NCBI GenBank assembly: GCA_021162815.1
Contig: JAGGXW010000022.1
Span: 1-40,225, forward strand
Source: Thermoplasmata archaeon
GTDB lineage: Archaea > Thermoplasmatota > E2 > UBA202 > JdFR-43
Direction of reading: 5' to 3'
Length of the DNA: 40,225 nt
The position numbers and the translations under genes were made by a program. This document shows positions 1 to 9,168 of this stretch, in pieces. Under the pieces are notes generated by a model, which searched no databases, had not been told where the DNA came from, and saw only the letters and a program-made list of their open reading frames with translations. The stretch's first letter is position 1. Every line of letters begins with the position of its first letter.

Positions 1-42
1 CAAAGGAAAATCTATTTATTTTCCTGAAAAATTTACTATTTG

Positions 43-89
43 CCCTGGGTTGTTTGTCTCTTCACATATCTTGAGACAAACTCCCAAGG
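43..89. other. imperfect inverted repeat (hairpin) downstream of the mat stop, possible terminator or structured 3' end
   Basis: cctgggttgtttgtctc / gagacaaactcccaagg; 9-bp perfect core gtttgtctc/gagacaaac plus partly paired flanks; 12-nt loop; T-rich tract on the + side. Confidence 0.4.
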
Positions 90-139
90 TTTAATTTTTT
101 TCTAAATTTTTACTTTCGGAGATACTGTATTATTTATTA

Positions 140-1306
140 TTAAAACACTGTTATTTTCCCTGACAGTATTTCGTCCTTTATTTTGTCTATTGCTTCCAGT
201 CTCTGTCTCACAATCTCCTCAACGCCTGAGTCAGGAGTTTCTCCTACAACAGATATTCCAACAACGAGAGGATCTTTCACGGGTCTTCCTATCTGCGAGA
301 GCATTTTAACATAAGCCTCCTCAACTCCATCGTATTCCCTCACAATATCCTCTGCAATTCTTGATGCTGTTATGTTGTAAAGCTTTCCCACATGTGTCAC
401 AGGATTCTTGCCTGCTGGGGCTTCCATTGAAACGGGTCTGTTTGGAGTGATTAGTCCATTTAGCCTATTGCCTCTACCAACACTTCCATCATCTCCATTT
501 TCCATTGATAATCCTGTTACTGTGAGATAATAAACTCCTTTCTCATAATCATCGGCGGTATTTATATCAAGTTCAATTTCCCTGCTTGTGAGATTTGCTG
601 CATAATCATTCAGCTCATCCTTTATCTGTTCCTTAACACTCATATAATGGGTTGCATCTGGTATGTATCTATCCACCATTGCCATGGCAACAGTTATTTT
701 TATCTTATCACCTGTTCTGGCACTCATTACTTTTACATCCTCTCCAATCTCAGGGAATTTCTTGAGATTTATATTTATATATCTCTCAAGCTGAAGGGTC
801 AACTTCTCTGTCTCAGAAAGAGGAGCATATCCAGCACCTACAGATGTATCATTTGCTAACTGCCTTCTCGGATCATACACGCTTTTTAAATCCTGGCTTC
901 CTTCCCATATTCTTGATTCAATAACCACATCTGTGTCCGCGTTCAAATTTTTAAAGTGATTCTGAAGATACTCATAAGCTGATCTAACCGCTATCGCCCT
1001 TATTGGCATTCTTTTGTTTCCATAGAGGGCTGTAGCTCTTCCAACCAGCATTATATACGCAGGTTCTATTATCACGCCACCTCCAAACTGCGGCTGGCTC
1101 TGGCCTCCGACAATCTGGCATTCATCGGTGTTGTGATGAAGAATGTATCCAAAATTTTGAAGATATGCCTTTGATAGAGCTCTTGAAACATTTTCTGCAA
1201 GGCCATCTGCTATTGAATCTGGATGGCCTATACCCTTCCTTTCTACAATCTCTACCTTTTGCTTTTCAACAGGCACAGAATTTAAATTCTCGATAGTCAA
1301 TTGCAT
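140..1306 (-). CDS. mat: archaeal-type S-adenosylmethionine synthetase
   Basis: 388-aa ORF; N-terminal [18 protein letters not shown] and [35 protein letters not shown] motifs typical of archaeal MAT. Confidence 0.97.
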   Translation of the reverse strand: MQLTIENLNSVPVEKQKVEIVERKGIGHPDSIADGLAENVSRALSKAYLQNFGYILHHNTDECQIVGGQSQPQFGGGVIIEPAYIMLVGRATALYGNKRMPIRAIAVRSAYEYLQNHFKNLNADTDVVIESRIWEGSQDLKSVYDPRRQLANDTSVGAGYAPLSETEKLTLQLERYININLKKFPEIGEDVKVMSARTGDKIKITVAMAMVDRYIPDATHYMSVKEQIKDELNDYAANLTSREIELDINTADDYEKGVYYLTVTGLSMENGDDGSVGRGNRLNGLITPNRPVSMEAPAGKNPVTHVGKLYNITASRIAEDIVREYDGVEEAYVKMLSQIGRPVKDPLVVGISVVGETPDSGVEEIVRQRLEAIDKIKDEILSGKITVF

Positions 1307-1346
1307 AGAGTTTGAAATATTAACTTGTACTTATATTTTATCTCTC

Positions 1347-1354
1347 TGTTTAAT
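1347..1354. repeat. left copy of 8-bp target-site duplication (tgtttaat)
   Basis: 7/8 identical to tgtctaat at 2069-2076 directly outside the right inverted repeat. Confidence 0.7.
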
Positions 1355-1395
1355 GGAGACTGCCAAGAATTTGAAAATTTAAAAGATAAGAAATA

Positions 1396-1422
1396 CCCCT
1401 CCTGATTCTGCATCAGGAGGGG
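1396..1422 (+). promoter_or_regulatory. perfect 11-bp hairpin covering the transposase Shine-Dalgarno sequence
   Basis: CCCCTCCTGAT-TCTGC-ATCAGGAGGGG immediately before ATGAAAATG; GGAGG lies in the 3' arm. Confidence 0.7.
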
Positions 1423-1428
1423 ATGAAA

Positions 1429-2060
1429 ATGCTACACCAATTGACAGAATTGGTTAAAAGAAAAAATATTTTTCGCTGGGATAAAAAGAAGATGGAGGTT
1501 AAGCTAATTGCCACCATTCTTTATTATGCAGGAATTTCTTTAAGGAAAACGAGAAATTTCTTAGAGATTTCGAGAAGTTCAGCCATGAAGCTTTAAGACA
1601 ATGGTATCATAAATTTTGCTCAATTATTTACCAATTCCAAAAGATATAGAGGTTGTATAGCAATAGACGAAACAAAGATAAAGATTGGAAATGAATAGTG
1701 GTATGTATGGGCAGCAATAGATATAGAGACATGGGAAATCTTGGGAATAATGGTAACTAAATGGAGACCTTCCATTGATGTGATAAGATTTGTTAATAAA
1801 TTTCTCATCTATTGCGAAATAAACCATTTATTAAAGTAGATAGAGCTCCATGGTATAAGTGGGCATTAAGAAGAATGGGTTTACAATATGAACATGAAAC
1901 ATTTGGTGAGAGAAACGCCATAGAAGGGTGATTCAGTATTCTTAAGGCAGGATTGAAAAGATTCTGGAAACGCTTTCCTTCCAATGCTTCGAAGGAAAGC
2001 GTTGAGAAATGGCTTACTGCATTTGTAACCATTTACAATCTGGAGGTGAGAATTTCTTGA
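1429..2060 (+). pseudogene. IS6-family transposase remnant
   Basis: Frames concatenate to MLHQLTELVKRKNIFRWDKKK...IDETKIKIGNE*WYVWAAIDIETWEILGIMVTKWRPSIDVIRFVNKF...VDRAPWYKWALRRMGLQYEHETFGERNAIEG*FSILKAGLKRFWKRFPSNASKESVEKWLTAFVTIYN, with in-frame stops and frameshifts. Confidence 0.88.
1969..2003 (+). repeat. perfect 12-bp inverted repeat inside the IS
   Basis: AACGCTTTCCTT-(11 nt)-AAGGAAAGCGTT. Confidence 0.75.
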
Positions 2061-2068
2061 TAGTGCCC

Positions 2069-2076
2069 TGTCTAAT
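2069..2076. repeat. right copy of 8-bp target-site duplication (tgtctaat)
   Basis: 7/8 identical to tgtttaat at 1347-1354. Confidence 0.7.
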
Positions 2077-2115
2077 GCTACCTTAAATTTTTATATGTTT
2101 TGCACATTCGAGAAT

Positions 2116-3402
2116 ATGAAATTCTGGGATGAAAAAATAGAAACGATGCCCATTAAGGATTTGAAAGAGCTGCAGCTTAAGAGGCTGAAAAAAGTTGTGA
2201 AGATGGCATATGACAACAATGCCATATACAGGGAGAAATTCAAAAAAGCAGGTATAACGCCAGAGGATATTAAAACCCTGGATGATATGTCCAAAATTCC
2301 GTTTCTCACCAAAGAAGAGCTGAGGAATTACTATCCCTTCGGCTTACTGTGTGTGGAGATGGATGATGTTGTGGAGATACATGCCTCTTCAGGCACAACT
2401 GGTAAGCCTGTAGTTGGGACATATACAAAAAATGATCTTGAAGTATGGGCAGAGGTGATGGCTCGCTCATTATGGGCAAATGGATTGAGAAAGAGCGATA
2501 TAATGCAGAATTCCTATGGTTACGGGCTGTTCACAGGTGCACATGGATTTGAAAAGGGGGCACAGAAGATAGGGGCAACAGTGATTCCAATAAGCAGCGG
2601 AAATACAAAGAGGCAGATAAACATAATGAAGGATTTTGGAAGCACTGCTCTTGCTGCAACACCAAGTTATGCTCTTTACATGGCTGAGGTGGCAAAGGAA
2701 ATGGGCTATGAACCAAAGGAGGATTTCAAACTTCATCTTGGCCTGTTTGGGGCTGAGGCATGGAGTGAAGAGATGAGGAAGAAGATAGAGGATGAATGGG
2801 GAATAGTGGCCCATGAACATTATGGATTGACAGAGATAATAGGGCCAGGGGTTGTTTCAGAATGCGAGGAAAAGCATCTTCACATAAACGCTGACCATTT
2901 CCTCGCAGAGGTCATTGACCCTGCAACAGGAGAGAGGATTGAAGAAGGAGAGGGCGAATTAGTATTCACAACTTTAACAAAGGAGGCATTTCCCGCCATA
3001 AGATTCAGGACAAGGGACATAGCAAGTTATAGCGAGGAGCCATGTGAGTGTGGAAGAACGCTCCCAATCCAGTCAAGAATAAAGGGCAGGAGTGATGACA
3101 TGATGAAGGTTAAGGGAGTGATAGTTTTCCCAAGTCAGATTGAAGAAGCCATAATGCGTGTTGAGGGCGTGAGTGGAAACTATCAGCTTGTCAAAAAGAA
3201 GGTCCATGGAATGCCCACCCTTCATGTGAGAGTGGAGCCGACAGAGGAGAGATACAAAGAGGGATATCTTGATGATTTGGAGGAAAAGATAGAGGAGGAG
3301 ATATACTCCATACTAAACCTTCACATACCTGTGGAAATAGTACCGCCATTCACAATTCCGAGGAGTGAGGGAAAAGCAAAAAGGATTGTAGAAGAAAACT
3401 AA
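2116..3402 (+). CDS. paaK: phenylacetate-CoA ligase family (AMP-forming)
   Basis: HASSGTTGKPVVGTYT AMP-binding motif, YGYGLFTGAHGFEKGAQKIGATVIP, HEHYGLTEIIGPGV; start placed at MKFWDEKIE (track ORF begins at 2095). Confidence 0.9.
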   Translation: MKFWDEKIETMPIKDLKELQLKRLKKVVKMAYDNNAIYREKFKKAGITPEDIKTLDDMSKIPFLTKEELRNYYPFGLLCVEMDDVVEIHASSGTTGKPVVGTYTKNDLEVWAEVMARSLWANGLRKSDIMQNSYGYGLFTGAHGFEKGAQKIGATVIPISSGNTKRQINIMKDFGSTALAATPSYALYMAEVAKEMGYEPKEDFKLHLGLFGAEAWSEEMRKKIEDEWGIVAHEHYGLTEIIGPGVVSECEEKHLHINADHFLAEVIDPATGERIEEGEGELVFTTLTKEAFPAIRFRTRDIASYSEEPCECGRTLPIQSRIKGRSDDMMKVKGVIVFPSQIEEAIMRVEGVSGNYQLVKKKVHGMPTLHVRVEPTEERYKEGYLDDLEEKIEEEIYSILNLHIPVEIVPPFTIPRSEGKAKRIVEEN

Positions 3403-3638
3403 ACTCTGGAGACAATAAAATCTATTCCCTCCTTTGTTATTTTTAGATGCTCTTCATCTCTAAATTCTATATACCCCCTATCAGCCAGATTTTTTATTGC
3501 CTCATTCATCTCCTCATCTTCCATACCAACCTTCATTTTTAAAAGTTCAATTCCAATCCAGGCATCTTTATTATCCACATTATAAACAAGCAGGGTTAAT
3601 AAAATATCCTCCATCTCATGGCTACACATCGGTTTCAA
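3399..3638 (-). CDS. small hypothetical protein, possibly winged-helix-like
   Basis: 79-aa charged ORF convergent with paaK, sharing CTAA at the stops. Confidence 0.6.
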   Translation of the reverse strand: MKPMCSHEMEDILLTLLVYNVDNKDAWIGIELLKMKVGMEDEEMNEAIKNLADRGYIEFRDEEHLKITKEGIDFIVSRV

Positions 3639-3708
3639 ATGTGGATTAATATATAATCATTCCTGTTTAATTCAGGTTTAAATTATATATATGCCATGTA
3701 TTACAATT

Positions 3709-4632
3709 ATGAAATTAGTTGTAGCTCTTGGAGGCAATGCCATCGCAGGAAAGAAGAAGAATGCCGATGTAAAAGAGCAATTCACATTGACGGCAAGAAG
3801 CATGAAAAGCATTGCAGAAATGATAAAAAACGGGGCGGAAATAGTTATAACCCACGGCAATGGACCACAGGTGGGCGCCATTTTATTGCAGCAGAAAATA
3901 GCTAAGGAGATTATTCCTCCAATGCCATTGCATGTATGCGTTGCCCTTACACAGGGACAGATTGGCTATATGATTCAGCAGGCTTTACTGAATGAACTTA
4001 TGGAGAGAGGTATAAAGAAGAGTATTGTTTCCATAATAACTCAGGTTATAGTGGATGAGAATGATGAGGCATTCAAAAATCCCACAAAGCCAATAGGACC
4101 ACTCTACAGCGAGGAAGAGGCAAAGGAAATGATGAAGAGCTACACAATGGGAAAATATGAAAATGGTTATAGAATATTGGTTCCATCTCCTGAGCCAAAG
4201 TCAATTGTTGAAAGCAAAATAATAAGAAAATTGATTGAGAAAGATACAATTGTTATAGCCTCTGGGGGCGGAGGAATACCTGTAGTAAGGAAAGGAAATA
4301 AACTTCATGGCATAGATGCAGTTATTGACAAGGACCTTGCAAGCGAGAAACTGGCAAGCGAGGTAGAAGCAGATATACTGCTTATCATAACGGATGTTGA
4401 CAATGTTTTTATAAACTATGGAAAAGAAAATCAGCAGGCTCTGGAAGACATATCAGTGTATGAGCTTGAGGAATATTACAATGAAGGACAATTTCCTGCT
4501 GGCTCCATGGGTCCAAAAGTGAAGGCAGCAATAAGATTCATAAAAAATGGAGGAAAAAGGGCAATAATAACATCACTGGATAAATCATGGGATGCATTGA
4601 ATGGAAATGCAGGTACACAGATTCATGGTTGA
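3709..4632 (+). CDS. arcC: carbamate kinase
   Basis: KLVVALGGNAI, ITHGNGPQVG, ASGGGGIPVV, GSMGPKVKAAIRF; start placed at MKLVV. Confidence 0.95.
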   Translation: MKLVVALGGNAIAGKKKNADVKEQFTLTARSMKSIAEMIKNGAEIVITHGNGPQVGAILLQQKIAKEIIPPMPLHVCVALTQGQIGYMIQQALLNELMERGIKKSIVSIITQVIVDENDEAFKNPTKPIGPLYSEEEAKEMMKSYTMGKYENGYRILVPSPEPKSIVESKIIRKLIEKDTIVIASGGGGIPVVRKGNKLHGIDAVIDKDLASEKLASEVEADILLIITDVDNVFINYGKENQQALEDISVYELEEYYNEGQFPAGSMGPKVKAAIRFIKNGGKRAIITSLDKSWDALNGNAGTQIHG

Positions 4633-5825
4633 AGGCGATTAAACAATTCATTTATTCCAACATTTTTCTGTTCCCCGCTTTTCATATCCTTTATTATGAC
4701 TTCTCCCCTCTCCCATTCATCAGGAGCTATTATCACAACCTTTGAAATGCCCTTTCTATTGGCATAATCAAGTGATTTCTTGATATTTCTGGCCATCAGA
4801 TCCATTTCCGCCTTAATTCCTTCCTTTCTCAGCATTCTGGCAACCTTTATTGCCTCTCTCGGCATATTCATGTGAGCGATATAAACAATATCATTTTCAT
4901 CTTCAAATGTATATCCCTCCATTTCAAGGGCTAGCAAAGCTCTATCAAAGCCTATGGCAAATCCTGATGTTGGAACATGTCTGCCTCCAAGTATTGTTAT
5001 TAGATTGTATTCTCCTCCACCACATAGCTGCTTCTCTGCCCCTAACTTTGGAGCATCTATCTCAAAAACTGTACCAATATAATAATCCAGCCCTCTTGCA
5101 ATAGAAAGATCAAGGTTGAAGGGAACAGAGAACTCCTCAAGAAATGATAATATCTCCTTCATTCTGTTTGCCTCTTCAAATTCAAGTTCATCAATATTCT
5201 TTGTCTCTATAAATTCCATAAATTTTTCAAATTCCTCCTTTCCAAGTCTTCTTTCTATGCTTTCAAAATCCTTTTTGTCAATGAGTCTCATCATCTCCGC
5301 ATCATTTGCTCCCATGGTAGAAAGAAATCTTCTGAGGATATCAAGGTTACCGACTCTCACCACCACATTCCTAAGTCCTATGGTTTTCAGTATATCATAG
5401 GCCATGGCTATAAGCTCTGCTATCGCCTCGGGTCTGTTTGTTCCTATTAACTCACATCCAAACTGCCAGAATTCTCTGTATCTTCCCTTCTGAGGCCTAT
5501 CATATCTGAAGCAGTTGCCAAAATAATAAAATTTTAATGGTTTTGTCTCCATCTGCAATTTCTCAACATACATTCTGATAACAGGGGCCGTAAGTTCGGG
5601 GCGGAGAGCGATTTTCCTGCCTGATTTATCCTCAAATGCATATATCTCATCCATTATCTGCTCCCCAGATTTTAAAGTGAATAATTCAAGGTTTTCTATT
5701 GTTGGAGTAGAAACCTCCTCATATCCGTATTTCTCAAAAACATTTCTCATAACAGACTCAACCTTTCTCCTTTTTTTCATATCTGATGGGAGAAAATCTC
5801 TCGTGCCTCTCGGTTTACCAATCAT
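4623..5825 (-). CDS. hisS: histidyl-tRNA synthetase
   Basis: RGTRDFLP, LRPELTAPVIRMY, FRYDRPQKGRYREFWQFGCE, ARGLDYYIGTVFE. Confidence 0.97.
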   Translation of the reverse strand: MIGKPRGTRDFLPSDMKKRRKVESVMRNVFEKYGYEEVSTPTIENLELFTLKSGEQIMDEIYAFEDKSGRKIALRPELTAPVIRMYVEKLQMETKPLKFYYFGNCFRYDRPQKGRYREFWQFGCELIGTNRPEAIAELIAMAYDILKTIGLRNVVVRVGNLDILRRFLSTMGANDAEMMRLIDKKDFESIERRLGKEEFEKFMEFIETKNIDELEFEEANRMKEILSFLEEFSVPFNLDLSIARGLDYYIGTVFEIDAPKLGAEKQLCGGGEYNLITILGGRHVPTSGFAIGFDRALLALEMEGYTFEDENDIVYIAHMNMPREAIKVARMLRKEGIKAEMDLMARNIKKSLDYANRKGISKVVIIAPDEWERGEVIIKDMKSGEQKNVGINELFNRLQP

Positions 5826-5854
5826 GAATGAATAATGCGGTTTTTATTTATATT

Positions 5855-6895
5855 TTATTTATTTTTATTTTTCATCATTGCCACAATATCATCTATATCC
5901 ATTCCAGCAAGTTTGCTGAGTTCTTCATGCATTGCTAAAAGTTTTTTCACAGCATTTTCTCCAATTTTTTTACGCCATTTCTCTGCAACTTCATCAACTG
6001 TTCTATAGCCATATGATGTGAGATTGTCCGCATGAGCCACTATCTTTTCCTCTATACTTTTTGGAATGTAATCCTCCCTTGGCAATCCAAGTTTTTCTGC
6101 CTCATCAGCATCTATCCCGGCTCCAACATGATGTTCTATAATATCTATAATTTTTGGGGGGAGAGAATACTTTCTGGCTATTTTTACTCCTTCAACAACA
6201 TGCATTATGCCATGCGTCCTCGATCTTCCAATATCATGGAGCAGGGCGCCTGCCCTCACCGCATCAATATCAACATTGTTTCCATTCTCTCTGATTTTTT
6301 TTGCTATTTCAACTGCAAGTTCAGCCACTTTAATACAGTGATTTATGACAGCCTTGCTGCATCCCTCGACCTCGAGCATTTTTATATAATCATATTCAAT
6401 TTTTTTACCCCTTTCAGATGGAATTATTTTGATAATTCCCCCAAATTCTTTTCTTAGCCATTCTCCCTCATTCAAAAAATGTAGAAAGACTGCAAGAGAT
6501 GCCACCTCCGAATGAGGTTGATTTCCTATGGCAACATTATAATCTGCGATCCTATAAAAGTCTCCAGGAACTTTCTCAGAACCCACAACCACAAGAATTT
6601 TTTCTTCTTTTCTGATATCTTCAATTACTCTGTCGACTGGTATACCATACATTGTTAAATGCACTATCTTTCCATCCCATTCGTTAAAAAATCTCCTCCA
6701 TGGGATTCCTGTTTTAATTGAAAAATCTCCTCCAAATCTATCAACAACCTTGTTTATTCCATCCTCAATTGTCTTGTCCTCCGTATCGATTATTATTCCG
6801 TCTGCACCAAATGCTCTTGCAACAAGAGCAACATGGGTTGTTATCCTTTTATCTCTTGCTATTCTATGCCCGTATCTGTAAACTAAAGTTTCCAT
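5855..6895 (-). CDS. tRNA (cytidine(56)-2'-O)-methyltransferase Trm56 fused to a C-terminal HD domain
   Basis: N-terminal [29 protein letters not shown]...[36 protein letters not shown] (Trm56/SPOUT); C-terminal [15 protein letters not shown]...[25 protein letters not shown]...IIEHHVGAG (HD domain). Confidence 0.9.
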   Translation of the reverse strand: METLVYRYGHRIARDKRITTHVALVARAFGADGIIIDTEDKTIEDGINKVVDRFGGDFSIKTGIPWRRFFNEWDGKIVHLTMYGIPVDRVIEDIRKEEKILVVVGSEKVPGDFYRIADYNVAIGNQPHSEVASLAVFLHFLNEGEWLRKEFGGIIKIIPSERGKKIEYDYIKMLEVEGCSKAVINHCIKVAELAVEIAKKIRENGNNVDIDAVRAGALLHDIGRSRTHGIMHVVEGVKIARKYSLPPKIIDIIEHHVGAGIDADEAEKLGLPREDYIPKSIEEKIVAHADNLTSYGYRTVDEVAEKWRKKIGENAVKKLLAMHEELSKLAGMDIDDIVAMMKNKNK

Positions 6896-7287
6896 CCCTC
6901 TTCTTCCTCCTCATCAGGTATTATGAGAAGGTATGTGCATGCAGCGGCAATGAAGAATGTAACCAGTGGATGAATTGATGAAAGAATGTCATTAATTCCC
7001 TGCATTGATAAAAGAATGAGGATTATTGCAGCCATGCTCAATATACCCGCGAAAAATCCTGACAGGGTTGGAGTTATATTAAATTTGGGCGTAATCATTG
7101 AAAATGCAAGAGCAAGGAAATATATAACCGCAGCTCCAAGCACAGATGTCGCAAGAGAGTAGAAGAACAACATGCCTATTTCCCAGTTCACGTTATATAT
7201 TGTGAAAAACCACAAATAAAAGGCGAGACCCATAAATCCCAGGCCAGATAGAAATGATAACACTCCCTTATGAAGTTTCAGGTTCAT
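6883..7287 (-). CDS. hypothetical membrane protein, about 4 TM
   Basis: Hydrophobic 134-aa ORF; 13-bp overlap with trm56-HD. Confidence 0.7.
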   Translation of the reverse strand: MNLKLHKGVLSFLSGLGFMGLAFYLWFFTIYNVNWEIGMLFFYSLATSVLGAAVIYFLALAFSMITPKFNITPTLSGFFAGILSMAAIILILLSMQGINDILSSIHPLVTFFIAAACTYLLIIPDEEEEEGWKL

Positions 7288-7343
7288 GGTTATAAAAGGA
7301 TTTTCCTTAATAAAATTTATTTAATTTTCTATGATTAGGAATC

Positions 7344-8690
7344 ATGAAAAGAATCATCGCTATTATAGTTTTATTCATAATGTTATTTCAATTCAATTTT
7401 GCCACCTCTTCAAGCATGGATAAGCATAATTGCATGAGAGAATGGTGGAATATAGATGCATTTTTTGAGATGGCAGGAAAAAATTACAGTATAACAAGCT
7501 CATTTGAATATGAGATGGAGACACCTGCAGCAAATCTCTTTTTGACCCTTTTTAACCATGATGATGGCTCATATTATGACCTTGGCTCGTATGAAGATAA
7601 CATAGATGTATTAGAGTACGAAAATGGAAAAATAAAATATAAAAATTCATGGCTTGAAGAAAAATATCCCATATATAGGGCATTTTTTGATAGAGATAAT
7701 GTGAAAATATATATTGAGCTTGAGGCGCTATCTCCAGTAAAGAGAGTGGCCGAAGAAATGAGCTCCAGCCTGCCGGTGGGGCTCGGAAGCTATATATACA
7801 CATTTGTGGGAAAGTGCAGAGCAAATGGATGGATTTATATGAACGGCATAAATGAAACTTTTTCAGGAATTGCATACTTTGAGCATGTCTGGGGAAACTG
7901 GAGTTATAACTCTCCAATGCATGTTATAAATGCATCCATAATAAAGGATTACTTTAAGTTATACAGATGGTGGAAAAATGATATGAGATTGAATTTTAAC
8001 CCTCTTCTCATATCAAATGATAATCCATTTGGATATGACTGGAGCTGGAGTTATTTCAATAATGGATGGACAATGTTTTTTGGAAACATACCCTTCTGGA
8101 TAAATAATATCCCAATGGGCATAATATATCTCTATGATGGAAATACATACAGGCTTCTTAAAGTTACAGAGTGCAGATATGTTAATGGAGTTTATATGAA
8201 CGGAGCTTTTTTTGCAAGAGAACTGCATATCAGGGCAGAAGGAGATGGTGTGCTCAATCTCACAATGGAAATGACACAGGATGCTCATGTTTATATGGAT
8301 AAACTGTCATCCCGTTACTGGAGATATCTCACACTTTATGAATGTCCCGGGAACATAGATGGATACTATGAAAAAAATGGAGAAATAATTGAATTAAAGG
8401 GCAGAGGAGAAATAGAGATAGAAAGGCAGAGTAGCCTGTTTGACTATAATCTTATCAACATAACAATGATGGGCAAATATCCACTGGGCGTGCAACTCAT
8501 CATAATTTCATACTTATTTCATTTTAAAGTCGAGGCACAAATTTATCTCATGCCATTAACCTTCAATTTTTCTTTTTCTAAAATAGGAGACAATCAAACT
8601 CAACCCTATGGTTGCAATAACAAGGGCTATGGTCGCTTTCTGGGCCATACCTGTGCTAAAATAAATATAGAAGGTATCAGCAAGAGATAG
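7344..8690 (+). CDS. secreted protein with AttH/CrtC-like (lipocalin-type hydratase-like) features
   Basis: N-terminal signal peptide MKRIIAIIVLFIMLFQFNFA; REWWNIDAFFEM, GIAYFEHVWGNW and YDWSWSYFNNGWTMFFG resemble the motif spacing of the AttH/CrtC family. Confidence 0.5.
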   Translation: MKRIIAIIVLFIMLFQFNFATSSSMDKHNCMREWWNIDAFFEMAGKNYSITSSFEYEMETPAANLFLTLFNHDDGSYYDLGSYEDNIDVLEYENGKIKYKNSWLEEKYPIYRAFFDRDNVKIYIELEALSPVKRVAEEMSSSLPVGLGSYIYTFVGKCRANGWIYMNGINETFSGIAYFEHVWGNWSYNSPMHVINASIIKDYFKLYRWWKNDMRLNFNPLLISNDNPFGYDWSWSYFNNGWTMFFGNIPFWINNIPMGIIYLYDGNTYRLLKVTECRYVNGVYMNGAFFARELHIRAEGDGVLNLTMEMTQDAHVYMDKLSSRYWRYLTLYECPGNIDGYYEKNGEIIELKGRGEIEIERQSSLFDYNLINITMMGKYPLGVQLIIISYLFHFKVEAQIYLMPLTFNFSFSKIGDNQTQPYGCNNKGYGRFLGHTCAKINIEGISKR

Positions 8691-9125
8691 AAGAATGCCA
8701 TACTTAATTGCAGCGCCTGCTATCAAATATGATATCGCTTTTTTATAGCTCCACTTATTAACAGAGATAAAGGCACCACTATATGGAAGAACCGGGATAA
8801 AATTGTTCAGGAATAGTATTTTTTCATTGCTCGAAATAAGAATCTTTGTGTATTTTTTCATTGCGCCGCTTATAAATTCGGGCATACCGGCTTTTCTTAT
8901 GAAAAGATAGAGAAATGTATTGCCGCAAAAGCTTGCTGAAAGAGCAATCAAATATAGCTCAATGCCCCATGATGGTGAAGGATGAGCAAGAAAGAAAATG
9001 AGCAGGAAAAGTTCGGGCAGAACTGGAAATAGCATACTATCAATAAAAAATAGTAGAAACAGAGATATCATCAATCCAATGGTTCCGAAGCTGTGAAGCA
9101 TATCAACTATTTCATTTCCGAACAT
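8556..9125 (-). CDS. DedA/VTT (SNARE-associated-like) membrane protein
   Basis: FIDSMLFPVLPELFLLIFF, FLYLFIRKAG, FLNNFIPVLPYSGAFISV; multi-TM. Confidence 0.7.
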   Translation of the reverse strand: MFGNEIVDMLHSFGTIGLMISLFLLFFIDSMLFPVLPELFLLIFFLAHPSPSWGIELYLIALSASFCGNTFLYLFIRKAGMPEFISGAMKKYTKILISSNEKILFLNNFIPVLPYSGAFISVNKWSYKKAISYLIAGAAIKYGILLSLADTFYIYFSTGMAQKATIALVIATIGLSLIVSYFRKRKIEG

Positions 9126-9168
9126 TTTATCATAATTTATTTATATCATTCCTTCTTTGTTTTCACTA

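Larger units (their letters stand above)
1355..2068 (+). mobile_element. decayed IS6-like (IS240-type DDE) insertion sequence
   Basis: Left end GGAGACTGCCAAGAATTT (1355) and reverse complement of right end GGGCACTATCAAGAAATT (to 2068) match 13/18; flanked by tgtttaat (1347-1354) and tgtctaat (2069-2076), 7/8 match; broken transposase inside. Confidence 0.85.

Noticed and set aside
1620-2032. Minus-strand ORFs of 62-75 aa in the 1600-2030 region
   Set aside because: They lie antisense to the IS6-like transposase remnant, which explains the sequence better.
6032-6457. 141-aa + strand ORF
   Set aside because: Antisense to the HD domain of trm56-HD; no recognisable domain.
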